From Xanthomonas phaseoli pv. phaseoli (GTDB lineage: Bacteria > Pseudomonadota > Gammaproteobacteria > Xanthomonadales > Xanthomonadaceae), in the NCBI GenBank assembly GCA_022749655.1, contig CP094243.1, forward strand, positions 3,906,001 through 3,970,000: DNA of 64,000 nucleotides, written 5' to 3'. The notes below the pieces were generated by a model. It searched no databases and had not been told where the DNA came from. It saw only the letters and a list, made by a program, of their open reading frames with translations. This document shows positions 40,174 through 51,135 of this stretch, piece by piece. How positions within the stretch are numbered: position 1 is the first letter of the stretch; every line of letters begins with the position of its first letter. The translations under genes were made by a program, and so were the position numbers.

Positions 40174-41709
40174 TCACTTGAGGGAGATGGTGGTGTTGAC
40201 GCCATGGCCCAGCGTCTGGTCATCGAACCAGCGCGCAGTCACGGTCTTGGTCTGGGTGTAGAACATCACCACCTGCTTGCCGTACGGGCCCAGGTCGCCG
40301 AGCTTGGAAGCGCGCGAGCCGGTGAAGGAAAACAGCGGCACCGGCACCGGGATCGGCACATTGATGCCGACCTGGCCCACATCGATGTCTTCCTGGAAAC
40401 GCCGCGCGGCCGCGCCGGATTGGGTGAACAGTGCCGTGCCGTTCCCGTTGCGATTGGCGTTGACCAGCGCGATGGCCTCGTCGAGCGTGGCCGCTTCCAG
40501 GATCACCAGCACCGGCCCGAAGATTTCTTCGTCGTAGATGCGCATGCCTGGCTTGACCCCGGAAAAGATGGTCGGGCCGACGAAGTTGCCTTGCTCGAAC
40601 CCCGGCACCTGCGGCGCGCGCCCATCCAGTTCCAACGTGGCGCCCTGCTCCACGCCGGAGGCGATCAAGCCTTCCACCCGCTCGCGCGCGGCGCAGGAAA
40701 TCAGCGGACCGACCTCGGTGCCCGGGGCGTTGCCGGCGCCGATTTTCAGGCTCTGGGCCTTGGTTACCAACTCCGGAATCCACGCGCGCGCTTCACCGAC
40801 CAAGACCAGCGTGGAGGCAGCCATGCAGCGCTGCCCCGCAGCACCGAATGCGGCACCGACCATCGCATTGAGCGTCTGCTCGCGGTTGGCGTCCGGCAAC
40901 ACCACGGCGTGGTTCTTGGCGCCCATCATGCATTGCACGCGTTTGCCGGCGAGCGAGGCACGTTGATACACGTGCGTGCCCACCTTGGTGGAACCGACGA
41001 ACGACAACGCCTTGATGTCGGGGTGATCGCACAGCGCATTGACCACGTCTTCGCCGCCGTGCACGACGTTGAGCACGCCCTTGGGAATGCCGGCTTCCAG
41101 CGCAAGCTCCACCAGCCGCATGGTCACCATCGGATCTTGCTCGGAGGGCTTGAGCACGAAGGTGTTGCCAGTGGCAATTGCCATCGGAAACATCCACAGC
41201 GGAATCATCGCCGGGAAATTGAACGGGGTGATGCCCGCGCACACGCCCAACGGCTGCAGCAGGCTATAGGTGTCCACGCCGTTGGCGACGTTGTTGGCCA
41301 GCTCGCCCAGTTGCAGGTTGCCGATGGCCGCGGCGTGCTCCACCACTTCCAGGCCACGGAACACATCGCCTTCGGCATCGGCCAAGGTCTTCTTGCCCTG
41401 CTCGGCGCTCAGCAGCGCAGCCAATTCGGGCATGTTTTCGCGGATCAGCTGCTGGTATTTGAGAAAAATACGCGCGCGGGTGCCAATCGGCGTCTTGCGC
41501 CAGGTCACGAAGGCGCGGCTGGCCGCCGCCACGGCGGCATCCACTTCGGCGGGGGTGGCGAACGGGACCTGGGCCAGCACCGATTGGTCGGCCGGGTTGA
41601 CGACGTCCTGCCACTGCGTGCTGGCGGACACCACCAACTCGCCATCGATCAACAGGCAGACGCGGGGACGGATTGGCGCATTGCAGGGCTCGCTCGTTGA
41701 GAAGGACAT
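40174..41709 (-). CDS. mmsA: Methylmalonate-semialdehyde dehydrogenase (acylating)
   Basis: This is a 511-residue aldehyde dehydrogenase that converts methylmalonate semialdehyde to propionyl-CoA. The catalytic cysteine is in [18 protein letters not shown]. The cofactor-binding motif [15 protein letters not shown] and the [14 protein letters not shown] stretch are diagnostic of the CoA-dependent subfamily. It is first in the valine operon and is divergent from a ScfR-type regulator. About 110 bases separate the two starts and contain direct repeats. The start [12 protein letters not shown] at 41709 is preferred to upstream codons without homology. The gene is intact. Confidence 0.94.
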   Translation of the reverse strand: MSFSTSEPCNAPIRPRVCLLIDGELVVSASTQWQDVVNPADQSVLAQVPFATPAEVDAAVAAASRAFVTWRKTPIGTRARIFLKYQQLIRENMPELAALLSAEQGKKTLADAEGDVFRGLEVVEHAAAIGNLQLGELANNVANGVDTYSLLQPLGVCAGITPFNFPAMIPLWMFPMAIATGNTFVLKPSEQDPMVTMRLVELALEAGIPKGVLNVVHGGEDVVNALCDHPDIKALSFVGSTKVGTHVYQRASLAGKRVQCMMGAKNHAVVLPDANREQTLNAMVGAAFGAAGQRCMAASTLVLVGEARAWIPELVTKAQSLKIGAGNAPGTEVGPLISCAARERVEGLIASGVEQGATLELDGRAPQVPGFEQGNFVGPTIFSGVKPGMRIYDEEIFGPVLVILEAATLDEAIALVNANRNGNGTALFTQSGAAARRFQEDIDVGQVGINVPIPVPVPLFSFTGSRASKLGDLGPYGKQVVMFYTQTKTVTARWFDDQTLGHGVNTTISLK

Positions 41710-41790
41710 CGGGCCGTCGCAGGCCATGGCTTCGCATTGTTTGCATCGACGCCCGCCATTCCCAGCCCACAAATGCTTAATCGCGCTAAG

Positions 41791-41820
41791 CTTGCGACAC
41801 AATCTTGCGAATCTTGCGAA
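41791..41820. promoter_or_regulatory. Direct-repeat candidate operator of the valine operon regulator
   Basis: Three copies of CTTGCGA occur in this stretch: CTTGCGAC at 41791, TCTTGCGAA at 41803-41811 and TCTTGCGAA at 41812-41820. The last two abut directly. They lie immediately before the likely ATG of the regulator (41820) and in the mmsA upstream region. Their position is right for autoregulation and for control of mmsA. That it is the binding site of the encoded ScfR protein is inference. Confidence 0.5.
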
Positions 41821-43223
41821 TGCCTCAGTCGCATGCTCAACTCCGCCACCAGCTCGGCCTGCGCCTGCAGCGGTTGCGCCAGCGCCATGGCCTGACCCAG
41901 GCCGAGCTGGCGCGCCGGCTCGAACTGTCGCCGAGCTATCTCAACCAGATCGAGCGCAACCAGCGCCCGCTCACGCTGGCCATCCAGCAGCGGCTCAAGA
42001 CCGCGCTGGGCGACCTGGACGGCCTGCTGGATCTGGACGACCCGGCCGCACTGGTCGAGCCGCTGGACGAATCGCTGCGCAGCCTGGGCCACACGCTGTT
42101 GCCGGCCGAGCTGCGCGCACTCACCGGCAACCTGCCGCAGGTAGCGCAGGCACTGCTGGACCTGCACCGCGCCCATCAGCAGCTGCTCGAACGCAACGCT
42201 GCGCTGGAGCTGCAGGTCGGGGTCGAGCACGCGGCAATCCCATCGCTATCGCCCGGCGAGCAGGTGCGCGACTACTTCAACCGCGCGCACAACTATCTGC
42301 CCGAGCTGGACGAGCGCGCCGAAGCGCTTTACGCCGAACTCGGATTGACCCCGGAAAATCTGCCGCTGCGGCTGCGCCAACGGCTGGCCGATCGTCATGG
42401 CCTGCTGGTGCAGGACGCCGCCGACCTGCACCACGACAAACGCAGCATGGATGCGCAAGCGCGCGTGCTGTGGCTGCCGGCGCACTTGCGGCCGGGGCAG
42501 CAGGCATTCCAGATGGCTGCACAACTGGCATTGCTGGAATGCGCGCCGCTGCTGGACGCGCGCATTGCCGATGCCGGTTTCGAAGACGCCGAACGCATCG
42601 CGCTCTCGCGGATTGGCCTGTCGAACTACTTCGCCGGCGCGTTGGTGATGCCGTACAGCGCGTTCCTGCACAGCGCGCAAACCTCACGCTACGACATCGA
42701 ATGGTTGGCCGACCGCTTCGACGTGGGCTTCGAAGCGGTGTGTCACCGGCTCAGCACCTTGCAGCGGCGCGGGGCAGCCGGTTTGCCGATCTTCTTCATG
42801 CGGGTGGACCGCGCCGGCAACGTATCCAAGCGCCACTCGGCCACCGATTTCCATTTCTCGCATGTCGGCGGCGCCTGCCCGCTGTGGATCGTGTACGAGG
42901 CGTTCAACCAGCCCGACCGCATCCTCACCCAGATCGCGCGCATGCCCGACGGCCGGCGCTATTTCTGGCTGGCCCGCCAGGTCAGCAGCGGCCCGCCCGG
43001 GTATGGCCGCCCACGCAAGACGTTTGCCCTGGCAATGGGCTGCGACCTGCGCCACGCCGATCAACTGGTGTATGCGCGCGGCTGGGATCTGAACGCGGTC
43101 GACGATGCAGTACCGATCGGCCCGGGCTGCCTGACCTGCGAACGCAGCGACTGCGTGCAGCGCGCCTTCCCTGCGCTGCCGCGCCTGCCCGCGCGCGCGC
43201 GTTGGCCGGTTGGTGGGAATTGA
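41820..43223 (+). CDS. Short-chain fatty acyl-CoA regulator (ScfR family)
   Basis: This is a 467-residue transcription factor. An XRE-type helix-turn-helix is at residues 12-55 ([20 protein letters not shown] then [15 protein letters not shown]). An IrrE-like middle region follows ([17 protein letters not shown], then [13 protein letters not shown]). The C-terminal domain has four-cysteine-type features ([18 protein letters not shown]) and matches the short-chain acyl-CoA sensing family. It is divergent from mmsA and probably senses propionyl- or isobutyryl-CoA to control the valine operon, by analogy with family members. The start [12 protein letters not shown] at 41820 is preferred over a TTG at 41805, which falls in the repeat operator. 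The gene is intact. Confidence 0.85.
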   Translation: MPQSHAQLRHQLGLRLQRLRQRHGLTQAELARRLELSPSYLNQIERNQRPLTLAIQQRLKTALGDLDGLLDLDDPAALVEPLDESLRSLGHTLLPAELRALTGNLPQVAQALLDLHRAHQQLLERNAALELQVGVEHAAIPSLSPGEQVRDYFNRAHNYLPELDERAEALYAELGLTPENLPLRLRQRLADRHGLLVQDAADLHHDKRSMDAQARVLWLPAHLRPGQQAFQMAAQLALLECAPLLDARIADAGFEDAERIALSRIGLSNYFAGALVMPYSAFLHSAQTSRYDIEWLADRFDVGFEAVCHRLSTLQRRGAAGLPIFFMRVDRAGNVSKRHSATDFHFSHVGGACPLWIVYEAFNQPDRILTQIARMPDGRRYFWLARQVSSGPPGYGRPRKTFALAMGCDLRHADQLVYARGWDLNAVDDAVPIGPGCLTCERSDCVQRAFPALPRLPARARWPVGGN

Positions 43224-43725
43224 ACCTGGTCATCGAAAGTGGCCGTGCGTCGGCCTGCGATCGCAACGACAGACACACTGCCCCGGGTCGATTGCATCGG
43301 CCCATCTGGAGGCTGCCGCTGTCGGAAAAGCGGCGACACCATCGGGCAATCGGATCAGCCCAAGTCAGCCAAGTACCCGCCCCCATGCCACAGCCCCTGT
43401 GCCGCATCACCGCCCGCACCTCCGACGGGGACCAAGCAAGCGCGAGTGCCGCAGCGCAGCATTCCAAGCCGAGATAGCTTCCGCAAAATGCTTCATTGGA
43501 ATGGAATGGCTTGCGCTTCTACCCTGAAGCGGACACATGCAAGACAGGGGACGCCAGCGCGACGCAGCGCGCTTCCGGCGTCACGCAAAAAAACGACCAA
43601 CACTGATCACGCAGCACAGCACCACCGACCACACCCGCGCGGATGCGCCAGACCCGCTCCACGCGGCTGGCCGCACCAGCAGCTACCACCGTCTTCGGTC
43701 ACTTTGTCCTGGGAGGGATCAACCG
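43224..43725. other. 500-base upstream region of the galactan locus, no gene recognised
   Basis: The gap lies between the regulator stop and the start of the galactan TonB receptor. Reading frames on both strands have no homology that I can recognise. It should contain the promoter of the receptor-galactanase-galactosidase operon. A GGGAGGG ribosome site lies a few bases before the ATG at 43726. No operator was identified. Confidence 0.5.
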
Positions 43726-46418
43726 ATGCCTGTTCACCATACCGGCCATCCGGCCAGCCGGCGCCTGCGCCGCACGCCAGTGCGCGCCATCCTGTGCACC
43801 ACCATCGCTTGCGTATTGGCGACCGCGTTCGGCGCGCACGCACAAGACAGCGCCCCCGCCGCCCCACCCGCAGGCGACGCCAGCCCGGCTGCGGGCAACG
43901 GCCAAACGCCGGTGACGCTGGACAACATCACCGTGATCGGCCAGCGCGCCAGCCTGAATCAGGCGGTGCAGGCCAAGCAGATGTCCGATCACGTCGTGGA
44001 AGTGATCTCCGCCGACAACATGGGCCAGATGCCCAACGTCACCGTGGCCGAAGCGCTGGTGCGGCTGCCCGGCGTCAACGGGACCCGCGACCGCGGCAAC
44101 GAGAGCCTGGCCACCGTGCGCGGCCTGGGCCCGCGCATGACCATGGGCACCGTCAACGGGCGCGAAATCGCTTCCTCCGAACCCAATCGCGCCGTGCGTT
44201 GGGAGGTCTTCCCCACCGAGATCGTCTCCACCGTCAAGGTCTACAAGACCCAGTCTGCGGATCTCGTCGCCGGCGGTCTTGCCGCCACCGTGGACATCTC
44301 CACCATCAGCCCGCTCGATTACACCGGGCCGGGATTCGTCGGCACCGCCGGCCCGGTGTTCTACGACCACGCCAAGGATGTGGACGGCTATAGCCCGTGG
44401 GGCAGCCGCTTCGGCGCCAGCTGGGTGCACAAGCTCAACGACAACCTGGCGGTGGCGTTCGGCGCCACCTACCAGAAGCAGAAGAACGCCAGCTCCTCGA
44501 TCGGCAGCTGGGGCTATACCGATGCCACCACCTCGCGCGACGTGGATGGCGACGGCAGCGTGGACCCGACCCCATGGGGCGCGGCCGACCAGCTCAAGCT
44601 GATCGACCAGACCCGCACCGGCGCGATGGGCACCGTGCAGTGGCGCTCGGGCAATTTCGAATTGAAATTCGACGGGCTGTATTCGCGCATCGAAATCGAC
44701 GAAGACCAGTTGCAGAACTGGTTCAACGGGCTGGCCTTCAGCACCTTCTCCGGCAGCACCAATCCATATACCACGCCGGGCTCGTCCTACACCATCGTCG
44801 ATGGCGATGTGGTGGCCGGCACGCTGGCCAATTCCAACCTGCAGGTCGACCATGTGGTCAGCCACTACAACGAGGTCAAGACACTCACCGCCGGCGGCTT
44901 GAACGCCAAGTGGAGCGGCGATGTGTGGACCCTGGGCAGCGACCTGTCGTTCTCGCAGGCCAAGCGCGACAACACCTGGCAGGCGGTGCGTTTCGGCAGC
45001 AATCCGGACACCATCTCGTTCGATTTCCGCCGCAGCGTCACCCCCACCATCAGCACCAGCTCGACACGCCCGAATACGGCATTGCCGGGCAGACCGAGCC
45101 GCAGGCCCTGCGCGACAAGATCGCTGCGCTGGCACTCAATGCCAGCCGCGCCGTGGATGCCGGCCCGTTCACCTCGCTGGAGTTCGGCGCACGCGCCGCA
45201 CGTCGCGAAAAACAGAACCGTCGCTTCCTCAGCAACCAGTCCGGCTACGACCAGCCGATCTCGGCGTATCAGGACCTGATCTACCCGGTCAACATGCCCG
45301 ACTTGAACGTGCCCACGCTGACCGGCGGCAACATGGCCGAGATCGCACGCATCGGCTTTGGCGGGTTCGATCCGAGCACGCTCGACGAACAACTGCTCGA
45401 CCATTGGAACGTCAAGGAAGACGTGCGCGAAGCCTTCGCCAAGGCGGTCTTCAGTTCGCAGCTGTTCGGCACCGATGTCACCGGCAATGTCGGCGTGCGC
45501 CTGGTCAACACCAAGACCACCAGCGAGGGTTTCGATTCGGTCGGCAGCACCATCCAGCCCAGCACCGGCAGCAAGGAATATACCGACGTCCTGCCCAGCG
45601 CCACGCTCAATTTCCTGATCGACGACCAGCGCATCCTGCGCTTTGCGGTGGCCAAGGTCATCGCGCGTCCGCCGCTGGACGAGCTGCGCACCGGCCGTCG
45701 CCTGGACGACCCCAGCGTGACCGTTGGCCAGCTCACCGGCAGCGGCGGCAATCCGCAGCTGGACCCGTTCAAGGCCACCCAGGTCGATGTTTCCTACGAG
45801 TGGTACTTCCATACCGAAGCGCTCGCCGCTCTGGCCGTGTATCGCAAGGAAGTGGATTCGAGCATCGGCTACCGTACCGACCGCGAAACGATCAACGGCC
45901 TGGATTACCTGGTCAGCGCGCCGTTCAATGGTGGTGGCGGCTACATCAATGGCGTGGAGCTCACCTTCCAGACGCCGTTCTACTTCATCCCGCACATGGA
46001 AAACTTCGGCGTCTACTCGAACTATTCGCTGGTGGATTCCAACCTCAAGGAATTCTCGCCGGAAGACAACCCGCTGCCGTTGAGCGGGCTGGCACGCAAG
46101 ACCGGCACCTTCGACCTGTGGTACAGCACCGGCTCCTTCGAAGCGCGCGTGGGCTACAAGTACCACAGCCCCTACACGGTGGTGTACGGCTGGAATGCCG
46201 CACGGCTGGCGCGCCTGCAGAGCGAAGGCACGGTGGATCTGAGCTTGAACTGGCAATACAGCAAGCAGCTCGGCTTCCGTTTCCAGGCCAGTAATCTCAC
46301 CAACGAGCCGCTGCGCGCCTACACCGACAACAAGCCCAATCGCCTGGCCAATCAGGACGATGGCGGCTACCAGCTGTTCGGTCGTCGTTACCAGCTGGAA
46401 GCCACCTACAAGTTCTGA
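43726..46418 (+). CDS. TonB-dependent receptor of a galactan-utilisation locus, one frameshift
   Basis: This is an outer-membrane receptor of about 897 residues. An extended signal peptide (RAILCTTIACVLATAFGAHAQ) is followed by a proline-rich linker and the TonB-box region (LDNITVIGQRA). The plug carries MPNVTVAEALVRLPGVNGTR and EVFPTEIVSTVKVYKTQSA, typical of carbohydrate TonB receptors of xanthomonads. The barrel ends in the aromatic YQLEATYKF. One C is missing at 45056-45057 (restored residues ISTQLDTPEYGIAG). It is the first gene of the operon with a galactanase and a beta-galactosidase, so it probably imports galactan oligosaccharides. That substrate is inferred from its neighbours. Confidence 0.87.
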
Positions 46419-46427
46419 GCATCGCCC

Positions 46428-46459
46428 GATCGGCTGCACAGGCTGCTGTGCAGCCGATC
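46428..46459 (+). promoter_or_regulatory. Perfect 14-bp intercistronic hairpin
   Basis: GATCGGCTGCACAG (46428-46441) pairs perfectly with CTGTGCAGCCGATC (46446-46459) around a GCTG loop, ten bases after the receptor stop. There is no T-tract, so it is unlikely to be a full terminator. A role in stabilising the receptor message relative to the downstream galactanase, or in partial termination, would fit its position; this is inference. Confidence 0.65.
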
Positions 46460-46607
46460 TGATGGCTGCACACCTGCATGACATCGCAGCCATTGTGCGC
46501 AATCCAGTCTGCACGCCAGGATTGGACTGCGCACAGCGGCCGCACGGCAGCACGGCCGCCTGCGGCATGCTGTCGCCCGCTCCACGTTGTCTCTGTCGAG
46601 GAATTGC

Positions 46608-47819
46608 ATGCGCTCACCCCGCCGTCTCTGGACGCCCGCGCTCCTGGCGCTGGCCATTTCCACCTTCGCACACGCCGCCCCGGCTCCCGCCACGTTGTAT
46701 CTCGGCGCGGACCTGTCCTACGTCAACGAGATGGAAGAGTGCGGCGTGCAATACCGCGAGAACGGCGTGGTCACCGATCCGTTCGAACTGTTCCACGCAC
46801 ACGGCGCCAATCTGGTGCGCGTGCGCTTGTGGAACGATGCGCGCTGGACCAAGTACAGCGACCTGTCGGACGTGAAGAAGACCATTGCGCGTGCACGCGC
46901 GCACGGCATGCAGGTGCTGCTGGATCTGCACTACTCCGACGATTGGGCCGACGGCGAAAAGCAACTGATTCCCAAGGCCTGGGCCAGCATCACCGACACC
47001 GACGAGCTGGCGCGTACGCTGTATGGCTTCACCTACGACACGCTCAGTGCGCTCGACCGCGCCGGCTTGATGCCCGAGCTCGTGCAAGTGGGCAACGAAA
47101 GCAATTCCGACCTGATGGACAGCACGCCCTGGGACAAGAAGCGCCCGATCGATTGGCAGCGCAACGCCAAGCTGTTCAACGCCGGCATCAAGGCGGTGCG
47201 CGACATGAGCGCGCGCTCGACGATCAAGCCGCGGGTGATGCTGCATATCGCCCAACCGGAAAATGTGCAGCCGTGGTTCGCCGACGCCACCAAGGCCGGC
47301 GTCACCGATTTCGATCTGATCGGCATCAGCTACTACCGCAAGTGGTCCACGCAATCGATGGCCGAACTGGGCAAGACCATCAGGCGTCTGCGCGGCCGTT
47401 ATGACGCCGATGTGGTGGTGGTGGAAACCGCGTACCCGTGGACGCTGGACGCAGGCGACACCTCGCACAACCTGCTCGGCGAAGACTCGCTGATTGCCGG
47501 CTACCCGGCGACGCCGCAAGGCCAGGCACGCTACATGGTGGACCTCACCCAACTGGTCATCGATGCCGGCGGGGCGGGCGTGGTGTATTGGGAGCCGGCA
47601 TGGACCAGCAGCCGTTGCAAAACGCGCTGGGGCACCGGCTCGTCGTGGGAAAACGCCAGCTTCTTCGACTTCAAGCACGACAACGAGGTGCTGCCGGCGA
47701 TCGACTTCATGCGCCACCCGTATACCGGCGTGCCTGCCTCAAGTAAGCCCAACGCAAGCCAACATGCTGCCAGTACACCAGATGGTTCCGCAGCAGCCGG
47801 CAAAAGGACACAACCATGA
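46608..47819 (+). CDS. Arabinogalactan endo-beta-1,4-galactanase (GH53)
   Basis: This is a 403-residue secreted or periplasmic glycoside hydrolase of family 53 that cuts the beta-1,4-galactan side chains of pectin. The signal peptide is RRLWTPALLALAISTFAHAA. The catalytic acid/base glutamate lies in LVQVGNESNSDL (about residue 163) and the nucleophile in DVVVVETAYPWTL (about 272). The motif GADLSYVNEMEECG at the N-terminus is characteristic of the family. The start MRSPRRLW at 46608 has a GAGGAA site in front. The gene overlaps the GH2 gene by four bases (ATGA). It is intact and is likely to work after import or at the cell surface with the upstream receptor. Confidence 0.92.
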   Translation: MRSPRRLWTPALLALAISTFAHAAPAPATLYLGADLSYVNEMEECGVQYRENGVVTDPFELFHAHGANLVRVRLWNDARWTKYSDLSDVKKTIARARAHGMQVLLDLHYSDDWADGEKQLIPKAWASITDTDELARTLYGFTYDTLSALDRAGLMPELVQVGNESNSDLMDSTPWDKKRPIDWQRNAKLFNAGIKAVRDMSARSTIKPRVMLHIAQPENVQPWFADATKAGVTDFDLIGISYYRKWSTQSMAELGKTIRRLRGRYDADVVVVETAYPWTLDAGDTSHNLLGEDSLIAGYPATPQGQARYMVDLTQLVIDAGGAGVVYWEPAWTSSRCKTRWGTGSSWENASFFDFKHDNEVLPAIDFMRHPYTGVPASSKPNASQHAASTPDGSAAAGKRTQP

Positions 47820-50378
47820 GCGGCATCAATCGGCGTGAGTTGCTGCGCGGCATGCTGGCCAGTGGGGTGAGCGCCGCACTGCCGGCGGGCGCAGCCGGCG
47901 CTTTGGCGTCGGCCGGCGCTACGGCTGCACCGGCTGCGACCAAACACGCAGTCTCAGCATCAACGCTGGGCGATGCAGCGCTGGCACCGCGTGAGCGTCT
48001 GCTGTTCGACTTCGGTTGGCGCTTCCACCTGGGCCATGCCAGCGATGCTGCGCGCGATTTCGAGTTCGGCACGTTCCAACGCACCTTCGCCAAGGCCGGC
48101 AAGGACACCGCCACTGCCGCGCAACTGGCATTCGACGACAGTAACTGGCAGCAGGTGGATCTCCCCACGATTGGGCCGTTGGCCTGCCGTTTCGGCAGGA
48201 GCCGATCTCGGCCTCCATCACCGAGGAAGACCCGGCTGCCGCGCACGGCTACAAGCCGCTGGGCACGAGCTTTCCGGAGAACAGCGTGGGCTGGTATCGG
48301 CGCATATTGCAGATTCCGGCAAGCGATCTGGGCAAGCGCATCGCCCTGGTGTTCGATGGCGTGTTCCGTGAGTGCATCGTGTTCTGCAATGGGCACATCG
48401 TCGGCCGCAATGCCAGCGGCTATTGCGGCTTCGAAGTCGACCTCAGCGACGTGCTCGACTACGGCAAGCCCAACATCATCGCCATCCGCGTGGATGCCAC
48501 GCTGGGCGAAGGCTGGTTCTACGAAGGCGCCGGCATCTACCGGCATGTGTGGTTGCAGAAGACCGCCCGCTCCACATCCCGCAAGACGGGGTGTTCGTGC
48601 GCAGCACCGTGCAGGATGGCAATGCCACTGCGCAACTCTCCACCGAAGTGCGCAACGACGGCGCCACGCCACGCCAGTGCATTGTGCAGACGCGTATCAC
48701 CGCACCGGATGGACGCACCGTGGCGCAAGCGGCCAGCGCAGTGGTCACCGTCGCACCCGGACAGCTGCAGGTGGTCGAACAGACCTTGCCGCTCGGGCCG
48801 GCCGCGCTGTGGTCGATCGACACGCCCCAGCTCTACAGCCTGACCAGCAGCGTGCACAGCGATGGCACTGCAGTCGATGCGCTGGTCACGCCGTTTGGCG
48901 TGCGCAGCATCGCCTTCGACGCACAGCGCGGCTTCCTGTTGAACGGCGCACCGCTCAAGTTGCACGGCACCAACAATCATCAGGATCACGCAGGTGTGGG
49001 CACCGCCATCCCGGATGCGCTGCACGAATGGCGCCTGCGCCAGCTCAAGTCGATGGGCTGCAACGCCTACCGCAGCTCGCACAATCCGGCCACCCCGGCA
49101 TTGCTCGCGCTGTGCGACCGATTGGGCATGTTGGTGATCGAAGAAACCCGTCGCATGTCGACCGATCCTGAGGCCATGGGCGAACTGGAAACGATGGTAC
49201 GGCGTGGCCGCAATCATCCCAGCGTCATCCTGTGGTCGCTCGGCAACGAGGAACCGCAGCAAGTGACCGAGCGCGGTGCACGCATCGTGACCCGCATGCA
49301 ACAACGCGTGCGCCAGCTCGATCCCACCCGCCCCACCACCTTCGCCATGGACAAAGGTTTCGGTGACGGCGTGGGCCAGGTGGTGGTGGTCGGCTTCAAC
49401 TACCGCACCAGCCAGATGGATGGCTTCCATGCGCAATACCCCCACATCCCGATCTACGGCAGCGAAACCGGCAGCACCGTGTCGGTGCGCGGCAACTATC
49501 AGCGCGACGAGCAACGCGGCTATACCCGCGCCTACGACCTGGACCACCCCTGGTGGGCCAGCACCGCCGAAGCCTGGTGGAGCTATGTCGCGCAACGCCC
49601 GTATATCGCCGGCGGCTTCATCTGGACGGGCTTCGACTATCGCGGCGAGCCCACGCCCTACAACCGCTGGCCGAATGTGGCTTCGCAATTCGGCGTGCTC
49701 GATAGCTGCGGCTTTCCGAAAGACAATTACTGGTACTACCGCGCGCAATGGACCAGCGAACCGGTCCTGCATCTGTTCCCGCACTGGAACTGGGACGGCG
49801 TGCTGCAGCCCGACGACAACGGCCACATCGCGGTCTGGTGCCATAGCAATCTCGAGGCGGTGGAACTGCTGGTCAATGGTGTCAGCCAGGGCCTGCAGCA
49901 GGTGCGGGCCTACGGCCATGTCGAATGGCGCGTGGCCTATGCGCCCGGCATGATCGAAGCGCGCGGCTATCGCGGCGGCAAACTGGTCCTCAGCCAGCGC
50001 CGCGAAACCACGGGCACGCCGGCAGCGATTCGCTTGAGCTGCGACCGCAACACGCTACGTGCCGATGCCGAAGATGTGGCCGTGGTGAAGGTGGAAATCC
50101 TCGATGCGCAAGGCCGCCTGGTACCGACTGCCGACAACCTGGTGCAATTTACGCTGCGTGGACCCGCGCAACTGATTGGTGTCGGCAATGGCGATCCCAG
50201 CAGCCACGAAGACGACAAGGCGCCGCGGCGCAAGGCGTTCAACGGCCTGTGTGCGGCGCTGCTGCAAACCACGCGCAGCAGCGGCGACATCGTGCTGCAG
50301 GCAGCTGCGCCTGGGCTGACCGCATCCACGTTGTGCCTGCCTGCCGAGCCCACGCGAGCGCGCGCGTCGGTGGCTTGA
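47816..50378 (+). CDS. Beta-galactosidase (GH2), exported by Tat, two frameshifts
   Basis: This is a glycoside hydrolase family 2 enzyme of about 854 residues. A twin-arginine signal (MSGINRRELLRGMLASG) points to folded export. The sugar-binding N-terminal domain includes NSVGWYRR and GAGIYRHVWL. The (beta/alpha)8 domain has the acid/base in WSLGNEEPQQ (about residue 475) and the nucleophile in PIYGSETGS (about 547). C-terminal Ig-like domains end the protein. One C is missing in each of the runs 48163-48166 (restored residues DLPHDWAVGLPFRQ) and 48566-48568 (restored KTAPLHIPQDGVF). It completes degradation of galacto-oligosaccharides made by the GH53 enzyme and is coupled to it by an ATGA overlap. 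Confidence 0.88.
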
Positions 50379-50615
50379 AACGCAATCGCCGCGTACGGCA
50401 ACCGAACGTGCTGCGTGACCGGGGCCAGTGGTGGCCTCGGCAGCGTAGCGGCGCCATACGCGCGTCGCAGGCCGTCCATCGGTAGGTTTGCTGGCGGCGA
50501 CGATCGAGCAGGTGATCCCGGGCTAGAAAGATCGCATGCGGGCTTTGGCCACGGCCCGCACATCGTCGGCAGCCCTGACAGGTCGGCCCCCTACGTTCGC
50601 GTCACATCGGCAGCC

Positions 50616-50945
50616 TCAGGTCTGCGCACTTCCGGCAGCCGGGTCGCGCGGAAAATAGCGGTTGAACTTGTCTTCCCACGCGCGGAACTGCTCCAGTGTC
50701 TGGGCATCCATCGGGCGCGGGTCGTCGGCCAGCGCTTTGTTCTGTGCCACATAGGCGATGCGCTGGGACGACAACTCATCCCACGCCTTTCTAAGCGTCA
50801 CCGGATCCGGATGCGAGACCAGCATCGCCTCCAGCAGCGTGGACTGGGCCACGCGCGCGGCCAGCAGATCGCTGAGCGCCTCGGTCACCGCCTGCATCCA
50901 CTCGTGTTGTTTCTGTTCCATATCCAACCAGGTCGCCTGCGTCAT
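50616..50945 (-). CDS. Small helical hypothetical protein (phasin-like)
   Basis: This is a 109-residue predicted soluble protein made of amphipathic helices (TWLDMEQKQHEWMQAVTEAL, VAQSTLLEAMLVSHPDPVTL, AWEDKFNRYFPRDPAA). Similarity in shape to phasins and other small coiled proteins is only general; I do not recognise a family. The ATG at 50945 (MTQATWLDM) is preferred over an upstream start. It lies between the galactan operon and the fucosidase gene, on the opposite strand to the former, and has no obvious functional link. Codon use is normal for the window, so it is likely a real gene. Confidence 0.6.
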   Translation of the reverse strand: MTQATWLDMEQKQHEWMQAVTEALSDLLAARVAQSTLLEAMLVSHPDPVTLRKAWDELSSQRIAYVAQNKALADDPRPMDAQTLEQFRAWEDKFNRYFPRDPAAGSAQT

Positions 50946-51135
50946 GCGCCGCGCACCATAGCGCCTCATCTGGAACGACGGCGTGCAAGCCAGGTTGACG
51001 ATTCAGGTTCGCCACATGGTGCGACTGCGGCCAGCGCCCTCTCCATCGCGTCGCTTGACGTGTTCGACGCGCGAAACTGTCGCCACCCAGCGATACCCTC
51101 CCACGCGGCGCACGGCCGCGCGGTAGTGCACGCTC

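Noticed and set aside
41805..41819. TTG at 41805 as the start of the ScfR-type regulator
   Set aside because: It falls inside the direct repeat, and the ATG at 41820 gives a normal N-terminus just before the helix-turn-helix.
45000..46568. A long minus-strand frame opposite the galactan receptor
   Set aside because: It is antisense to conserved barrel sequence and lacks a domain.
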